NCBI GenBank assembly: GCA_026120035.1
Contig: JALRME010000025.1
Span: forward strand, 558,001-622,000
Origin: Coleophoma eucalyptorum
Lineage: Eukaryota > Ascomycota > Leotiomycetes > Helotiales > Dermateaceae
Reading direction: 5' to 3'
Length of the DNA: 64,000 nucleotides
Under the pieces are notes generated by a model. The model saw nothing but the letters and a program-made list of their open reading frames with translations, had not been told where the DNA came from and did no database searches. Shown piece by piece: positions 11,716 through 22,953 of this stretch. How positions within the stretch are numbered: the stretch's first letter is position 1; every line of letters starts with the position of its first letter. The translations under genes were made by a program, and so were the position numbers.

Positions 11716-12012
11716 GTCCGAGTATATTCTTATTTTTGAGAGTACCTTTTCTCGAACTATTGGCTATTGTCTAGCTTACCGGAAACTACTATAAATAGTA
11801 TCCTTTATAAAAGTTTATTTTCGAATCTAAGCTAGATTATATAAGAACTCTATAGTATTATATATAGACTCTCCCTACCTTATAGCCTTCTGAATAGTAC
11901 GATTATACTAGTACTTATATAGCTAGAAAATAGTTATATCTAATAGCTAAAGGATATAGATTATATAACTTAGAAAAGACTAGATTTTGACATTATACTC
12001 TTCTACCTTAAT

Positions 12013-13174
12013 AGGGCGCCGCTTAATCAGCGGGGATGGGTTCTCCAAGAAAGACTTCTATCACGCTGCAACTTACAGTTTGGTGCAAAGCAAATCCTCT
12101 GGGAATGTGGTGAGCTAAATGCTTGCGAAATTATGCCTGAAGGTCTGATTTCTGGCCTTAGCCGTCTTTTGACGAAGGACGCAATCTCAACAGTGAGAGG
12201 GTTAAAACCTCTACGTATTCAAGGAAGTCGTGTTGATCCCTGGGCTTTTAGACAATGGGCTGACATAGTCCATGCCTACACCAAGGCACATTTCACCCAT
12301 CGGACGGACCGTCTTGTCACTGTTTCGGGCTTGGCATCAATCTTTCAAGACTTTTACACCTTGCACTTTCATACCCGACTAGAGTATGTGGCTGGGCTCT
12401 GGGCAGAACGGACGCAAATTGTGACCCAGCTGCTTTGGCATACAAAGCAAGTCTATAGTACGCCAGAGCCATCCTCAACCTTCATAGCTCCCACCTGGTC
12501 TTGGGCTTCTGTTAGTGACTCAGTTGGCGACGCGGTCAACTTCTCTCCTGCTAGTGCTAAAACGATAACACTTCTATTTCCTTATGCCACTACCAACCTG
12601 GTCAACGGCAATGACCTCTTTGGACAAGTTTCATCCGGGACACTCAACTTAAAAGGCAAACTAGCAATGATGCAATACACAGCTTTGCCCGTAATGACTG
12701 CCGAAGGGATTGAGTTGCCCCCCTCAGTGCATCTTAAAAATCAAGGAGTACCGCCCGGCACAAGACTTCTGCTGGTACACAAGAAACATGGATTCTAACA
12801 ACCCTATACGTACCAATATCTGGTGGGACAGACTCCTGTTTTCTGGATCCACCGTCGCAAACAGTCGTCTGTTCTTGCTGCCCATCCGAGAGCCATTAGG
12901 CGACGAGAATTTTATGGAAGGGTTAATACTCGAATCTGCAGATCCTCATTCTACAGTGACCTTAGAAATACAATCCTTTGTTCCCCCAGTATTCCGTCGT
13001 GTGGGGAAATGGACGGCATGGAAATGGACGGCATGCAATCGTACTTCTGTGGAGCGGGTCCGGGAAGGTTGCCGCTATTTCGATCTTCGTGCTCCCCACG
13101 AAGGAGACAAAAATCCAAGAATAAAGAATTATGATGTTTTGAGGGGTAAGACCTATACTATCAGTATCATATGA
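12013..13174 (+). pseudogene. HET-domain protein, 5'-truncated and frameshifted
   Basis: Only the rear part of a heterokaryon-incompatibility (HET) protein remains. The frame opens at about 12016 with APLNQRGWVLQERLLS, the well-known block at the end of the HET domain, followed by a FGAKQILWEC strand. The C-terminal region then continues (WADIVHAYTKAHFTHRTDRL, LEYVAGLWAE, APTWSWASV). All upstream HET motifs are missing, and the sequence changes at once into transposon debris. The first frame ends at 12798; the continuation (LFLLPIRE, FRRVGKW) is in another frame from about 12832 to 13174. I could not join them with a phase-correct intron, so a frameshift is likely. Non-functional in all probability. 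Confidence 0.8.
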
Positions 13175-13844
13175 TGTTTGTCGGCGACACTGTGCCGGAT
13201 GTTCATTTAACCGGGAGTGTTTGTGACATAAGTCATGCAAATTAAAGTATTTGGGAGCTTTAAAAACGATCTAACAGTCATTAGCCATGATGATCCTAAT
13301 CTATATTTTAAGATGGGGGGTCCTCCGACGCTAGCACAGATTTTCTCGATAGTTTCATAATCTTCCGACGGTAGTTCTTCCGAAGCTAGTGTGTGGCCTT
13401 CATATAGTTCTACTGCATCCGGCCATGTCCAGTAAATAGGTGTTTGGACATGGTTCAGCTCGACTGCCGCGATCAGCCGCTTGCACGGACCGCACGTCCA
13501 AAATCTCTACAAACCACTACACGCCAGTGCAAGCCAGTGCAAGCCACTGCGGAGACTAATGGGTCTGTTTGTAGGAATTAAGGAGCTGCCATGTGCCACT
13601 TGTTAATTTGGACGCCCTAGCTCTGTGCTAAAATCAAGGCCTCAAAATAAGCTGCATCCTCTCCGCCACGAACGGTACATAACCAACAGTATGGACATAT
13701 ATGATATCCTGCATTTCCGCACTGTGCGGAGCTGGACCATGATATTTGGTTGCTGAAATTCAAAAAAAAAAAAAAAGTTTGCACGTTCTTTCTTCCAGTT
13801 CGCTCAGCTGCTTCTGGTGAAATTGGTTCAATACATGTCGCATC
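13175..13844. other. Intergenic region
   Basis: No gene is seen. It holds a short tandem word GCCAGTGCAA repeated near 13522-13545 and an A-run (14 A) near 13763-13776. The last part is the presumed promoter of the rhodopsin-like gene. Confidence 0.45.
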
Positions 13845-15098
13845 ATGTATGTAAACCCTACAACCGTATTACATTGGCCCGCCGCCAACTATACGAACCC
13901 GGAAAGATATGGACCATCACTTTTCATCATACATGGAATCTTCTACCCCATAGTTTTGTTGATGATCGGAATCCGCATATATACCCGCATTTGTATTTCT
14001 AGGAGTTTTGGACTAGATGATTACTTGATTCTAATAAGCATTGTCAGTTCGCAGTTCACCATGTATAGCCTCAAGGCAGAATCTGCTAACATTAAATTCC
14101 TAGCTCCCTACAACGGGATGGGTTATTGTTACTTCACTTGTCGAATCATATGTTGGGTGGGATGTTCACCAGTGGGATGTTCCGCTTGACTCGCTTGCTA
14201 TCGGACTCAAATGCATCTTGACAACACAAGTCCTGTTTAGCCTAGCGATCACCCTGACAAGAGTCTCGATGCTTTGGTTAATTTATCGTCTATTTGCAAA
14301 CGGGGCGGTCCGACTACAGCGCTTTACACTCGGGTTGATGATATATATCGCCGTACACGGCTCTATCTTCACAACTACCCTCATATTTCAATGCAGGTGA
14401 GCATCTCCTATCGAACTATACTTCCGAGGCTAACGAGATCTTAATACCCTTAGGCCAGTTAGTGACTATTGGAAACTCTCATTCGTACCTCAGAAAAGCT
14501 GTATCGATCAGGCCCTTCACCTACTCATTACCAGCGTTTTCAACAGTACCAGTGACTTCATAACTGTGTTACTTCCGATTCCGACTGTGTGGAACCTACA
14601 ACTACCCCGCCGACAGAAGATATTAATTTCTCAACTTTTTCTGGCAGGGTTCACAGCTTCGGCAGCCAGTGTCGTTCGTACCGTGTATGTTTACGAGGCG
14701 GCATCGGGATATGACCGCACTTGGACGTCGTATCCGGTCTTTATATGGAGCTCTCTTGAAATCTATCTTGGCCTTGTAAGTCAAGACACAACGCTTACAT
14801 TATCTTGCATCGGGCTCTAATCATATCGGAACAGATTTGTGCGTGCATTCTTCCTAGTACGGGATTTTTCAAACGATTCTTCCCCAGGCTTTTGGACAGT
14901 CTCCATTATCGGTCGCAGTCCGAGGCAAAGAACCAGCCCTGGAATTCCAGTTCGGACCATCGCCGTCGTAATGTGATAGAATTGGCAGATACCGACGATG
15001 AGGAGAGAAGCATTGTCCAATCACGGGATTTGAACTATAACCTAAAGTCGGTCCATATCACCACACATAAAATCGACATGAAGTCATCTCTACGATAG
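13845..15098 (+). CDS. Rhodopsin-like seven-helix membrane protein (SAT4/PTH11-like)
   Basis: Fungal integral membrane protein of the rhodopsin-domain (SAT4-type) family, relatives of PTH11-class receptors. Exons 13845-14042, 14104-14396, 14454-14775 and 14835-15098 join in frame to 358 aa. The first intron uses donor GTCAGT and has a GCTAAC branch site; it links LDDYLILISI to a helix leading into GWDVHQWDVP. Typical landmarks are FGLDDYL after helix 2, the GW..H.WDV loop, SMLWLIYRLF, and RPVSDYW before helix 5. Seven hydrophobic segments are followed by a charged cytosolic tail of about 80 residues. There is no CFEM domain. The ligand and role are unknown. Neighbours do not indicate a pathway. 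Confidence 0.82.
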
Positions 15099-16133
15099 TG
15101 TTACGCTGGCACGCAACACCCGAAGTCCGAATAGCCTATGAGCAGCGGTAGTGGAGATTCTCTTTCGTTTTATATTCTTCCAAAGTACATAATTTGCGTT
15201 CTCAAAAACTCAACAGGAATCCCCTCTGAGCTTACGGCACGGAGGTTTTATGTGATACAGGTGATCTGGGGCATGTTGTAGAGATTTACGACGAGGACAG
15301 GGTATGAGTCTAGAATTATGAAGAGGATGAAACATGATGGTTAATATTCCTTACGATGGGTTAGAGACCGATCCGCTATGTAATAGAAAAAGAACGCTAG
15401 CCGTCAAATAACAAACATCTGAGCCTGGTTGTCGTCCGAGATCTTCCCCATTCGCCTTCACCACGGGTCCCAAATCAGAAACGAGAAGTTCGTGTGGTTG
15501 AATGATGATCTGTAAAGAGGTAAGGATTCTCTTCTATCCCATGCAGGATATCAGCCATCAGCACCATCATTAGCATGCCACAAGGGAAGAGGAAAAACAA
15601 GATGGCAGTGAAAAAGTTTAGGGAGCAGAGAAATAAGTCACGTGTCGTGTCGAGGAGTATGGGTCACGGGATACGGGACACGGGACACGGGGCTACGGAT
15701 CTCCGGTCTCGGCTCTCACCGAAGCGCGGGATGAGCGAGCGATGACATTGGTGGGGCTGGAAACTTGGACCGGTAGTTGGAGGGTGGACCGCCGCGTAGG
15801 ATAGGACCAGGGGGAAGGTTGAGATGGACAGTCAATTCGGTAGTAATATGGTAGTAATGCGGTATCTATACGGAGTAACTAGAGACGACTTACTGCTTTC
15901 CTTCTGATATTCCGCAACTCTGACTAATTCCTCGTAATGGCCCAGGTATTAAAATGGGTATGCGAAGCCGGAGTGCTGGACATTCAATTCCGTACTTGGG
16001 CTGAGCACGTCCTATTCCGTCTTAGTTATTCCGCTCTGGATTCCTACCAGAACATATATCTATACAGCAGCGCCTCCTATTGCGCAGACTCCACTCGTAG
16101 CTATAGTACTCCAGCTCATCATATAAATCCAAA
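15099..16133. other. Intergenic region
   Basis: No gene is seen. The right half is GC-richer than the surroundings and likely contains the promoter of the flavoprotein gene that starts at 16134. Confidence 0.45.
15665..15692. repeat. Short imperfect CACGGGA tandem repeat
   Basis: CACGGGATACGGGACACGGG and the bases after it form about four imperfect copies of a 7-8 bp CACGGGA-type word. Confidence 0.6.
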
Positions 16134-17701
16134 ATGGCTCTCCCCGGTTGCAAGAATATCGTCATCCTGGGCGGCAGCTATGTCGGTTCGTCCTCCCCGT
16201 AGTCCACTCTGCAATATCAAGATTCCCGTTCGAGTTAATTCTGACCCATCCTGATATCTCTAGGCGTCAATGCTGCTCAACAATTAGCGGCTGCCTTTGC
16301 TGGCCGCTTTCGAGTGATGCTGATTGAAAAGAATTCCCATTTCCAGCACCTCTTCGCTTTCCCACGCTTCGCCGTAACTGCCGGTGTGGATACCCACAAA
16401 GCTTTCATTCCTTATATGCCGGGAACCTTTGCTGCTTGCCCTCCTGGTTCCGGTACTGTGGTTCAAGCTAGAGCTTCCAACCTTACCAAATCCTCTGTAC
16501 AGTTGGATAGAAAGGTCCTCTTAGATGGGTTGCTTACCGACAGCATCCCTTATTCCTTCCTGGTCAGTAAAATCACCCGAGCAAGCCCAAATCGCTTTCT
16601 GGAGCCTATTCTCAGCAACTTTGTTAATGCATTGCAGGTCGTCGCTACGGGTACCACGTTGACCCCACCATCCACCCTACCCGGGTCCGAGAAGCTGGAT
16701 GGAGTTGCTTACCTACAAAAGCATGCACAACTCGTGAAGCAAAGCTCATCGATTGTCGTCATTGGTGGCGGTGCCGTCGGCGTGCAAATATCAACTGACA
16801 TCAAAGAGCTTTATCCCGAGAAGTCGGTCACTTTAGTTCATTCTCGGGAGAATGTGATGAACAAGTACCACCACAAGCTGCACGAAATCATCAAAGAACG
16901 GTGTGCGGAACTGGGAATCAATCTTAAGTTAGGTTCGAGAGTGAAGGTCCCATCCGGGGGCTACCCGACAGATGGTAGCAGTTTTAAGGTGGAATTGGAA
17001 GATGGCTCAAGTATTCCTGGGGACTTGGCGGTAAAGCTCCGTTTCTGCAAGAATCCTTCTTTTCATACTAATACAAGGACTTCAGATTATCTGCACTGGC
17101 CAGACCCCACAGTCCAGTATTCTCCAATCACTCTCGCCCGGGTCTATCGATTCGAGCCGGTTCATCCGAACCTTGAAGACTCTCCAGATTAGTGACCCAG
17201 AGCACCCCAATATTTTTGCGATTGGAGATGTGGCAGACACTGGAGCACATAAAGCAGCCAGACCGTGAGTTTTGTTCTTGCCTTCCCGCTCTGATATTCC
17301 GACCTCCTATTAACACTGCAACAGAGGCGGAAAACAAGCTGGCATCGTCGTTAATAACATCCAACATCTTCTGAAAGATGAACCTCTCGAAAATTATGAT
17401 GTGATAGACCCACCAGCCATTCATCTGACTCTGGGTATTGTAAGTGCTCCACCCTGTGACAGACTATCGGTATGAAAAACTCGACTTACGGTGAATCAGA
17501 TCAAGAGTGTTGTGTTTGGAAATCCCCAGCCAGGCTCGTCCGAGCCTATGATTAAAAATAAAGACGATGGGTAAGCAATCGCCCCCCAATAGTAGAAAAT
17601 TGCAGCAGGGCAGATCACTAATAAATTTGATTAGACAACTTGATATGAATATTAATGGCGTTTGGACGCGTAGAGGCGGTGGCCCTGACTCCATGTTATA
17701 G
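16134..17701 (+). CDS. AIF/FSP1-like FAD-NAD(P)H oxidoreductase
   Basis: Pyridine-nucleotide-disulfide-type flavoprotein of the AIF-like (AMID/FSP1) group, thought to oxidise NAD(P)H and reduce quinones. Seven exons (16134-16185, 16264-16562, 16638-17030, 17086-17264, 17325-17439, 17500-17570, 17635-17701) join to 391 aa, a normal size. Features in order: N-terminal FAD motif IVILGGSYVG, FAFPRFAV, the VVATGT motif, the NAD motif VVIGGGAVG, and the C-terminal FAD motif FAIGDVAD. The intron at 16563-16637 is 75 nt and has no stop in frame, so retention would add 25 residues without breaking the frame; removing it restores the usual PYSFL-VVATG join. There is no obvious signal or transmembrane segment. 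The physiological role here is unknown. Confidence 0.85.
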
Positions 17702-18791
17702 TTTCAAGCTGGTATGAGGACGGGTGATAAGGATAATCAGACATTGGTACATTTTGGTGGAAAACAAAGATATCCCTTTGAAACTTGTATTATAGTATTT
17801 TAGAGGCCAATGACTCTTGGTTTTGATATTTACAAGACGCTGTATATCATAGCCAAAACTCCAGGATGAACAGAGGGATAATATTAAAAATTATTTAAGT
17901 TCTTATGTATTATTAATCTGTTCTACAGTTTACAATATTTCTTCTGTTCTAGATTATCGATATTAGCTGGTATCTCCTTCGGTGTGACTACCCCCCCCCC
18001 CACCTACAACCAATGAACTAGCCATTCTTTCTGGGAGGAAGCGACTTTTGGATTATTGATGTCGATGGCAGGGCGAGGACCTGGTTTAACCTCGAGAAAC
18101 GACGTGCGGTTAATTCGTAAATGATCTCGTCATTATTTGAACAACTCTGATTTCTTTGTCTAGCTTCGCAAGTGCGGTACACTCATATCTCTTTATGCCT
18201 GGGATCATAAAAATATCTTAGACTTGCGGCGAACAACATGACACTTAGGCTGTCGTAGGATCGAAATGACTGCAAGATCCTGTATTTATTATTTTGCTCC
18301 AGATAAACTATCTTCTGATGCAGCTGGTAATCGTGTCATAGACAATGAAATTGTTATCGTACGATGTTGACAGGAACAGGCAGCTTTGAGCCAGATGGCA
18401 AAAGTCAGCCAGTGGCCAAACCCCCATAGTCCTAAGCGTAGGTGGCTGAATAAAAACATCCAATCTACGCAAGATCTTATAGGGTTTGCAAAAGGACTGA
18501 GCCGCAGCTTCCGCTTCGTTTGGCATTTGATGTGGTATGCCTAGTTGTGGATGGACGTGCTTCCGCTGCCGTATCCACACAACACTAATAACCTTTCTCT
18601 CATTTAGCGACCGGAGACTTTATGCTAATCTGGGACTAGCCTCTCGACCCACCCATGAGTAAAAGGGTATCCCTTGTCTAGAGAGGATATAAGTCTTCGG
18701 TTTCAGTCCTTTGATCGAATATTAAAACCCCTACGATATCTAGGTAAGGACGCGCTCCCTTCTTCTCTGAACTCTTAGTTGCAGTGCCATC
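17702..18791. other. Intergenic region
   Basis: No gene is seen. It is AT-rich and contains a run of 11 C at 17991-18001. The last few hundred bases are the presumed promoter of the acyltransferase gene. Confidence 0.45.
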
Positions 18792-20300
18792 ATGAGATTT
18801 GCTAGTAAGTGACAATCTACCCTACCGAAATTTGGAAACTAAGTTACTCACTTTGCATCTCAAACAGGCCCCAATGAACTGCGCACCATCATCAGAGAAG
18901 ACCTCGGATTTTATAACTCTGTCCTCGTTGGCGGAGTCTATGAGTTTGAGGATGCAAAGGATGATTTCACCCAGCCCCAGTTCTTCATTGGACCCCTGAA
19001 ATATTGTATCCATAAGCATGCTGCCTTGACAGTCATCGTCAAGGACAGTCACACAGAGAAAGCTTTTTACGAACGTGTGCCCACGATCAGTCTGAATAAC
19101 CATATTCAAATCGTCCAGTATGATCCTCTTGGTGATAAGGAGCCGGCCTTGGACGAAACGACGACAATCGAGCAACACCTCCTTTCAATCCTCCAAGTAC
19201 CATGGTCTTCTACTTATCCATCTTGGAAAGTAGTAATACTGCCTCTATCTACCTCAGAAAGCTCGGGTCAAAGTCGCTGTCTGATAACATTCGCCTTCTC
19301 CCACGCTCTAGGAGATGGGATAAGCGGGCTTGCATTTCATCATACTTTGCTTGAAGCATTCCGCAAATCAATCGATGGCGGCACGTCAATGTTACACACT
19401 ACACCAGACCGAGAGTTGAATCCTGCTTTCGACACACCAGAACGACTTCCAATATCGTGGAGCTATCTCCTTGCACCATTATTAGGTGCTCTTCTACCGA
19501 CATGGCTTGGAAGAATCCTCGGTCTCAAAGCGAGTGTTGCAAGCAACAACGCGGGTACGTGGACGGGTCCTCCCATGTTTGTCGACCCTAACGACCCCAC
19601 GGCTACCCGTATCAAGCTGCTCGAGATTAGTAGCGCGGATGTCTCAAAGTCACTAAGTGTAGCGAGGAGGCACGGTGCGAAGCTAACAGCAGTCATGCAC
19701 CAGCTGATAATCCGGGCTCTCGACAAAGCAATGCCCGATCCAAACATCACAAATTGGTTGTCGCACACAGCAATAAATATGAGACCTGCAGTAGGAATCT
19801 CAGATAATGAGATGGGGCTCTTCGTCACTGGGTTATTCCAGCCTCATCCTCGTGTCAGCGGGTCGTCACTTCTTTCCGAAGAGGACTGGATTGCTGCTCG
19901 CTTGATGACTGAAAAGCTGGCTGAGAGTGCAACACTCACCCAGGACCAGCCGATTGGCCTTCTGAGATACGTACCAAGCATACGAAAGTGGACGGTTGGA
20001 AAGCTTGGACAGCAGCGCGATGGCTCATACGACATTAGCAATTTGGGCGCATTTTCTGACGTGCAGGGAGACTCAAAGAGCGAAGGCTGGCGTTGCGAAT
20101 TGACGAAAATGGTATTTACTCACTCCACGAGTCCTATTGCTGAGTCATTGGTTATTAGTGCTGTGAGCGTCAAAGGAGGAAGCTTGGTATTTTCGGTGGG
20201 GTGGAAGCCGGGTGCTTTAGGACTTCCTAAAGCTTCTGAGGATGAGTTTGTCGAGGGGATTTGTTCATCTTTACGTGAGAGCTTCAATACACTGGAATGA
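18792..20300 (+). CDS. AATase-family alcohol acetyltransferase
   Basis: Soluble acyl-CoA-dependent acyltransferase of the alcohol-acetyltransferase (AATase) family, related to BAHD and condensation-domain enzymes. A 13-nt first exon (18792-18804, donor GTAAGT) joins 18868-20300 for 481 aa; the join creates the family's N-terminal SPNELR. The catalytic HxxxDG motif is present as HALGDG at about residue 177 (SHALGDGISG). Later conserved blocks include INMRPAVG and, near the end, SNLGAFSD, the counterpart of the DFGWG-type structural region. Such enzymes acetylate alcohol groups of volatile or secondary metabolites. It could serve the left-hand pathway, but it is separated from it by transposon debris, so that link is weak. 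Confidence 0.82.
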
Positions 20301-22953
20301 TTACCCGTATTGCTCATAGAGGATGATGTAGAAGAGCTGTAATATTTCTATTCCATGTAACTTATTTTATTCACTTAATCTAGGCTCATCAGCCTTTCTC
20401 TTATCCTCGCAGATCTCATTAATATCAGGATCATCGGCTTAAATATACACAATCCCAAATTTACACCGAGTCCTTAAAATGTCAAGTAGCACCCTCTAGC
20501 ACTTTAGATGATCCACACGGAATTCTATTCTCTCTCGTTTAATCAAATCCACCATTGTGGTTATCTACTTTATCCTACCACAAAGCTTCACAACAATTCT
20601 CCGAGGCTAATTCATACTATTGAACACATTATGAGGACACTAGTAAACAAACCTTAAATCCGGCTTCCAATCCGCAAACTGAAGCGGCACGCCTTATAGG
20701 ATCTGAAATAATGGAACTGTGATGCTTGTTGGCTATTATTCTAGACACTAACTTGGTGGATGCAGACAAAAGTGGTCATGCTTGAAGTCCTAGCCGCCCT
20801 AATTCCCGCTTATAGCGGTAGCTTCTAATTCCCAGCCAGTAATGTTCGACATGTAATCTTATCTCAATATCATGAAACACATGCTTGGTTTAGCCACCTG
20901 CTCCTGCTAGAGATCATATGATCACGTGGTAGAGGGCGGTTAGAGGCGGTAGTATTTTTTAATAAGCTTGCAGGATCCCTTTACCTACCACGAAGACCGA
21001 TCAAGTTGCAGAAGCAATTGATTGGTATTAACAAGGATCTAAAAATGGAGCAAAAAGAGGTTTAGGGGAGCTTGTGAGGTTATTTACAAATACTGCCGCG
21101 TCTAGTCGTCTGCGTGCCGGCTTGCTCTTGCTCTGGCACCCATGCCATCTAACAATCGCCAGGTGTTCAACCAAGTAAGTGATCTGTAATTTCATGACAG
21201 GACCGCAGAGAGTATCAGTAATCATCACGTGGTAATATGTAACCTGTAATCTTCACTTGTGGTCTCTGAGAGAGCCTCCTTGGTTTAGCCTTAGATTACA
21301 AGCTGTCGTATATTTGTAACAGAAATGCAGATTTCAAACCAAATCCAGGAGCCACTTGCACGATGGAAAGAATATAATAAAATTCTACTAGCGCTGACTC
21401 CTTGGGACTAAGCTAAACTAGGTACAGCAATTAATTACTTGCTGTAGAGTTTGATAGCTAGCATCTATAGAATAGTTAGTCTCTGTATATGGGCATCAGA
21501 AAGTACTAGTAATTCTCCTATCAGAAACAAGATAGACCTTTTTTTAACTCTAGCCTTTATAAAGATGGTTTGCCCTGCAATTGTAAGCGGCGATTCTGAA
21601 AGTGCCGATAGAATCGTACGATAGCTAGTATGTTGCATTAAATAATCTTGCATACGAGGAAATAGCCCTATCACCGCTTCTCCTGCCCTTTACTCTTCTT
21701 TATGGTAGGAAAGATAAGGCTGAAACAAAAATAGGAGTCAGATACTACATTATAGGACAGATTACGCTGTACCTTATGGAACTAGAATGCTTGGTATGAG
21801 ACTCTGGATCAGAGATAGATTTCATAGGCGCCAACGAAAGTGGGTATTGTATTCGAGTCGGTAGCCCAAGCAGGATTAGCGAGCAGTTAAGTAAATATAT
21901 TGACAATGCGGCATAATATTGAGCCTATAAACCACAAATCTAATTTACCTTAGTCCGCACGGTTCACAGGTTACGAAATTCATAAGGGCTAGTGCGGCTT
22001 GTTAGGTCAATTGAGGTTGAAGGTCCACCCCACGACAAGGAGCAGGAATGGCATCATACTAGTCTAAGTCTTCAAGGACAGGTGGACAACCGTCCTTGTG
22101 CTAGTGGTCTGGATTGACTTGAACATCGATAAGGGATATTCAAACCTTTTGAATATACCCTGTCTGGATTAACCAGGGACAGTCCGTATCAAACAAGACC
22201 GATGATACCTTGGGCCTCAAATTTCATTGAACAAGAAGTGTCACAAAGTGGTGATTATCTGCCTAAATCTGCCTCGTTTTTGACAGGAGTGTCTACAAGG
22301 GCCTCAAGCGAATCAATATCCACTAGTCGCAACCGTAGCAAATCAGATCAGCTTTCTTATGCTTAAATTATACTTATCAGGAGATGCGGCTGAAAAAACT
22401 TGCCCCATTCTGTGCCTTGTAAGGCGTAGGTGCTTAGTATATGCGTATCAAAAAGGGGAATCGGCCAATCTATACCCCTGGTGTATTTTGGTGGTAATTA
22501 GTTTGACCTTTTCCAACTTAAATCGTATTTGCAGAATTACCCAGAAAGGCAAGGTCGCTTTTAAATCCGAAAAACGGTTCGCTAGGAAGCTTTATTCTGC
22601 TGAATTTCTAGAATCTGTACGGACGTAAAAGCGTGGTTATTCCCCAGGTATATGACGCTTTATGCAATGCAGCTTGACTCCGGTTTCCCAGGGATGCATG
22701 AGCAAGGACAGCCCTCCGTAGTAGAGAAACGATACTAGGGTGTGGAGTGACTACAACCCGAGTTACATGAGGCTGTGTTGCCGGGTTCGATGCTCATAAA
22801 CCCATCTATCGGTCTCTATATGGCATCTGAGGTGCTTTCTGTCAATCGTCAGACCTACACTCTTTTGAACACCCCATACCAGTCACTACCGCTTGTTTTT
22901 CATTGCAGCACTGTCATTTTTGGTTTTTTTTCTTTCTGTTTTAATATATTGTC
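20301..22953. other. Long gene-poor stretch
   Basis: About 2.6 kb with no gene I can support. Open frames on both strands are short and show no family likeness. Composition is AT-rich with a few GC-richer islands (20880-20960, 22020-22100), which suggests old repeat debris, but I recognise no terminal repeats. Confidence 0.45.

Larger units (their letters stand above)
10571..12012 (-). mobile_element. RIP-degraded pogo/Fot1-like transposon remnant (minus strand)
   Basis: Reading the minus strand from about 12010 down to 10800 gives a transposase-like protein in which almost every stop is TAA or TAG where Gln would fit, as RIP of CAA/CAG produces. Recognisable pieces are the third catalytic-Asp region of DDE_1 enzymes (a block resembling QPLD..FQPLK, then RKQTFIKDTIYSSFRK) at about 11990-11760. 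A Lys/Glu-rich coiled-coil-like C-terminus lies at about 11100-11000. The 5' half of the transposase is missing: the remnant stops where the HET pseudogene begins. The frame is interrupted by a nested solo LTR at 11432-11715. The other end carries a terminal duplicated motif at 10571-10604. The sequence is very AT-rich. Confidence 0.7.

Noticed and set aside
14063..14103. A 41-nt intron using the GTATAG donor in the rhodopsin-like gene
   Set aside because: It gives the wrong phase; the donor at 14043 (GTCAGT) with the same acceptor restores the conserved helix and loop.
17991..18001. Poly-C runs here and at 58619-58630
   Set aside because: Homopolymer tracts of 11-12 bases with no associated structure; likely simple slippage or sequencing-prone sites.
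22359..22628. Open frame of 89 codons in the 20-23 kb gap
   Set aside because: Basic, hydrophobic mixture without a recognisable fold, and no neighbouring exons in phase.
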